This document shows, in pieces, positions 6,914-10,655 of a stretch of DNA of 10,655 nt; position 1 is the first letter of the stretch; every line of letters begins with the position of its first letter. The notes under the pieces were generated by a model that saw only the letters and a program-made list of their open reading frames with translations, ran no database searches and had not been told where the DNA came from. The position numbers and the translations under genes were made by a program. Source of the DNA: Maribacter sp. Lineage in GTDB: Bacteria; Bacteroidota; Bacteroidia; Flavobacteriales; Flavobacteriaceae. The stretch is from positions 1 to 10,655 of the forward strand of contig JABDKZ010000073.1 of the NCBI GenBank assembly GCA_013001935.1. The letters run 5' to 3'.

Positions 6914-7783
6914 TTATACGTCGCAAATAGTTATACCCTGTTGTAATGCAGCTATTTTATCTTCCCATGTAGGTACAAATTCTTGGGCCACATGTCCTTT
7001 AAATCCCGTTTCTATAATTGCCTTCATGATAGCAGGATAGAATAATTCCTGGGTTTCATCTATTTCGTTTCGCCCAGGATTACCACCAGTATGGTAATGC
7101 CCAATATATTCATGATGCTTTTGAATGGTTCGTATGACATCTCCTTCCATAATCTGCATATGGTAAATATCATAAAGCAGTTTAAAATTAGTGGATCCCA
7201 ATTGCTTACATAGTGCAACCCCCCATTGTGAATGGTCGCACATATAATCAGGGTGATCAACTTTACTGTTCAACAATTCCATTTGGATTATGACCCCATG
7301 CTTTTCCGCCAATGGCATAATCTGTTTTAAGCCTACCACACAATTTTTAAGTCCAACACCATCATCCATTCCCCTGCGATTACCACTAAAACAAATAAGA
7401 TTGGTATACCCAGCTTCAGCAACAATAGGGATCATTTCCTTATAATTCTTAATCAAGGTTTCATGATACTTCAGGTCGCACCAACCTTCGGTCAGACTTA
7501 TTTCGGCACCATTGCACATCGCATTATGGATATTGTATTTTTTGAGCAAGGGGTAGTCCTTCGGTCCTATTAAATCTATGGCAGAAACCCCTAGCTTGTT
7601 CAGCGACTTCAAAAAGTCTTCCAAAGGGATACTTCCATAGCACCACTGACATACGCTATGGTTAATATTGTTATTAAGTTTCATAGTTTTTGTTTTCATA
7701 ATATCATTGGCAAGCGCTTTTTTATAGGTGAGAAGCGCTACCGACACTGCTGCTGAGGTTCCTATAAATGATCTTCTTTTCAT
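6914..7783 (-). CDS. Hydroxypyruvate isomerase-like TIM-barrel protein with twin-arginine leader
   Basis: A 289-residue protein of the sugar phosphate isomerase/epimerase (AP endonuclease 2) TIM-barrel superfamily, closest by pattern to hydroxypyruvate isomerase (hydroxypyruvate to tartronate semialdehyde). Likely metal ligands are Glu169 (IIQMELLN), Asp205 (YDIYHMQ), His231 (GHYHTGG) and Glu268 (AQEFVPT); Glu169 and Glu268 are the expected acid/base pair. The barrel starts near residue 41 (NHSVCQWCYG). It is preceded by MKRRSFIGTSAAVSVALL, a twin-arginine type leader of the form common in Bacteroidota periplasmic enzymes and absent from the cytoplasmic E. coli enzyme. Export is therefore likely and the substrate may differ. 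Internal Met codons at 29 and 34 lie just before the barrel and could give a cytoplasmic form. The gene is convergent with the DUF922 gene and divergent from the DUF3820 gene. Hydroxypyruvate isomerase activity is an inference from family. Confidence 0.85.
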   Translation of the reverse strand: MKRRSFIGTSAAVSVALLTYKKALANDIMKTKTMKLNNNINHSVCQWCYGSIPLEDFLKSLNKLGVSAIDLIGPKDYPLLKKYNIHNAMCNGAEISLTEGWCDLKYHETLIKNYKEMIPIVAEAGYTNLICFSGNRRGMDDGVGLKNCVVGLKQIMPLAEKHGVIIQMELLNSKVDHPDYMCDHSQWGVALCKQLGSTNFKLLYDIYHMQIMEGDVIRTIQKHHEYIGHYHTGGNPGRNEIDETQELFYPAIMKAIIETGFKGHVAQEFVPTWEDKIAALQQGITICDV

Positions 7784-7813
7784 TGATTTTACAATTGGTT
7801 TTTTATGTGTTAT

Positions 7814-7821
7814 TAAAGATA
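7814..7821 (-). promoter_or_regulatory. Possible -7 promoter box for the TIM-barrel gene
   Basis: The minus strand reads TATCTTTA, one mismatch from TAnnTTTG and identical to the box proposed at 1171-1178. It lies 30 nt before the ATG at 7783 within a 57-bp divergent gap. No -33 TTG is visible at the right distance. Confidence 0.25.
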
Positions 7822-7840
7822 ATTCATTTAGATTTATAAA

Positions 7841-8074
7841 ATGGAACTAACCTCGGATTACAAAAATCTAATTGAGCTCGCACATTATAAAATGCCATTT
7901 GGCAAGTTTAAAAATCGATATTTGATAGATTTGCCCGAACCTTATTTGATTTGGTTTCAACAAAGGGGATTTCCTAAAGGTAAGCTTGGAGAATTGCTAA
8001 AGTCCATATTAGAGATTAAAATCAACGGACTTGAACCCCTTATTTGGAGAATTCAAAAAGAATTTCCGAAGTAA
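7841..8074 (+). CDS. DUF3820 family small protein
   Basis: A 77-residue cytoplasmic protein matching the DUF3820 pattern along its whole length: a MPFGKFKNRYLIDLPEPYL core, then WFQQRGFPKGKLGELL and a C-terminal helix ending IWRIQKEFPK. The FGK(Y/F)K and FPKG(K)LG blocks are the family's most conserved parts. The family occurs as stand-alone small proteins and joined to exonuclease-like domains, so a nucleic-acid role has been suggested, but no function is established that I can cite. The ATG at 7841 follows an A-rich stretch (TTTATAAA) with no Shine-Dalgarno site, as usual here. A TAGATTTA at 7829-7836 is a weak -7 candidate. The gene lies 63 nt before pyrG, in the same direction; the pyrG promoter box begins 26 nt past its stop. 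Confidence 0.85.
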   Translation: MELTSDYKNLIELAHYKMPFGKFKNRYLIDLPEPYLIWFQQRGFPKGKLGELLKSILEIKINGLEPLIWRIQKEFPK

Positions 8075-9775
<1,701 letters not shown>

Positions 9776-9791
9776 TCTGCACATTTGGACA

Positions 9792-9799
9792 TATATTTG
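9792..9799 (+). promoter_or_regulatory. yidC -7 promoter box (TATATTTG)
   Basis: An exact match to TAnnTTTG in the 77-nt gap after pyrG, 53 nt before the yidC ATG. This would give a leader of about 46-50 nt. The -33 region is poor: an ATG at 9767-9769 lies with 22-nt spacing. No terminator hairpin lies between pyrG and this box, so read-through from pyrG is also likely. Confidence 0.45.
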
Positions 9800-9852
9800 C
9801 TGACTGTTTAAAGCCTTCCCGATATGCGTGGGACGAAAAAATTCAATTTTAA

Positions 9853-10655
9853 ATGGAAGAAAAGAAATTAGATATTAATTCTATCATAGGTTTTGTACTC
9901 ATTTTTGGGATACTCATTTTTATGTTTTACCAGAACAAGCCAACACCTGAAGAGATAGAGGCCCAGAAGGCAAAACAAGAACAAGTAGAGGCAGAATCGA
10001 AGGAAAGTGAGGTTCAAACTATAAAGGAAGAGGAACCAGTCTCAATAAATTTACAGGATTCCACAGCAGTGGCCAATTATAAAAGTAATATCGGGGCATT
10101 TGGTTTTACGGCACCTTCTGATGCAGTAACAACTTTGGAGAATGAATTGGTTTCCCTGAAAATAAGCAATAAAGGTGGACAGATCATTGAGGCCAAAATG
10201 AAGAATTTCGTTACACATGACTCTGTTCCTGTTTATTTGGTAAAAGATGGCAATGCATCCTTCGGACTAAACTTCTCTACGTCTGATAATAGGGTTTTGA
10301 ATACTAAGGACTTGTTCTTTGAGCCCACATTGCAAAGCAGTGGTAATAATCAAGTACTTTCCATGAAGGCGAAAGTGGCTCCCAACAGATATTTGGAATA
10401 TCGCTATGAAATGAAACCCGATGATTATTTGGTAGATTTTACAATTCGTTCACAGGATTTAAATGGAGGGCTGAATAGCAGTAATCCCATTCATTTAGAA
10501 TGGAAATTAAACGGCATTCGTCAATCGAAGAGTATTCAATTTGAAAACAGGTATACGCGACTTACCTATAACCATGAAGATGATAAAATAAGTAAACTGT
10601 CTGAAGGGAGTTATGATGAAGAAACGGAGGTCGATATAAAATGGCTGTCTTACAG
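9853..10655 (+). CDS. yidC: Membrane protein insertase YidC, N-terminal part
   Basis: The 5' 267 codons of yidC; the gene runs off the right edge still open. The product inserts and folds inner-membrane proteins, alone or with the Sec translocon. One N-terminal transmembrane helix (about 10-26, SIIGFVLIFGILIFMFYQN) follows the short MEEKKLD cytoplasmic start. An acidic, Glu/Gln-rich linker follows (about 30-65), then the start of the periplasmic beta-sandwich domain (from about 80). This domain holds the pattern LENELVSLKISNKGGQI, PVYLV and LEYRYEMKPDDYLVDF, typical of YidC of the Bacteroidota. The five conserved insertase transmembrane helices are outside the window. The ATG at 9853 is preceded by an A/T-rich stretch and no Shine-Dalgarno site. 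Position directly after pyrG agrees with the assignment. Confidence 0.93.
   Translation, partial: MEEKKLDINSIIGFVLIFGILIFMFYQNKPTPEEIEAQKAKQEQVEAESKESEVQTIKEEEPVSINLQDSTAVANYKSNIGAFGFTAPSDAVTTLENELVSLKISNKGGQIIEAKMKNFVTHDSVPVYLVKDGNASFGLNFSTSDNRVLNTKDLFFEPTLQSSGNNQVLSMKAKVAPNRYLEYRYEMKPDDYLVDFTIRSQDLNGGLNSSNPIHLEWKLNGIRQSKSIQFENRYTRLTYNHEDDKISKLSEGSYDEETEVDIKWLSY

Noticed and set aside
9817..9833. TCCC/GGGA hairpin after pyrG
   Set aside because: Four pairs and no T-tract; not a terminator.

Overview
The window looks like chromosomal core DNA of a marine-type Flavobacteriaceae or other Bacteroidota bacterium. The signs are AT-rich sequence, no Shine-Dalgarno sites in front of well-defined starts, exact TAnnTTTG (-7 type) promoter boxes in front of guaA, pyrG and yidC, secreted proteins whose signal peptides end just before Q, and Bacteroidota-like GuaA, PyrG and YidC. 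I see no mobile element, CRISPR array, tRNA or rRNA.

Layout. Positions 1-598 hold the 3' end of a PLP-dependent (aromatic amino acid type) decarboxylase on the + strand. It meets tail to tail, 5 nt apart, a - strand FMN-binding protein of the pyridoxamine 5'-phosphate oxidase fold (604-1149). A 322-bp AT-rich gap with one strong bidirectional terminator hairpin (1406-1436) separates this from a - strand gene for a 132-residue helical protein of unknown function (1472-1870). A 341-bp gap with four same-strand TTGGCA motifs leads to the main + strand block.

Main block. guaA (2212-3744), a secreted protein with five LysM repeats and a periplasmic-binding-like domain (3747-5939), an OsmC-family thiol protein (5942-6346) and a secreted DUF922 protein with an HEQLH motif (6334-6864) are joined by 2-nt gaps and then a 13-nt overlap. 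They are almost certainly cotranscribed and translationally coupled. The block couples GMP synthesis to three envelope or stress-type genes.

Right part. A - strand gene for a hydroxypyruvate-isomerase-like TIM barrel with a twin-arginine leader (6914-7783) is followed, divergently, by a small DUF3820 protein (7841-8074), then pyrG (8138-9775) and the 5' part of yidC (9853 to the end). pyrG and yidC each have their own exact -7 box.

Novelty. Most of this is ordinary housekeeping sequence, and I do not see a new defence or mobile system. The points most worth a second look are the possible leaderless guaA transcript, the LysM/ligand-binding fusion inside the guaA operon, the TTG-started overlapping DUF922 gene, the exported hydroxypyruvate-isomerase homologue with an alternative internal start, the TTGGCA cluster upstream of guaA, and a plus-oriented terminator with no plus gene in front of it.
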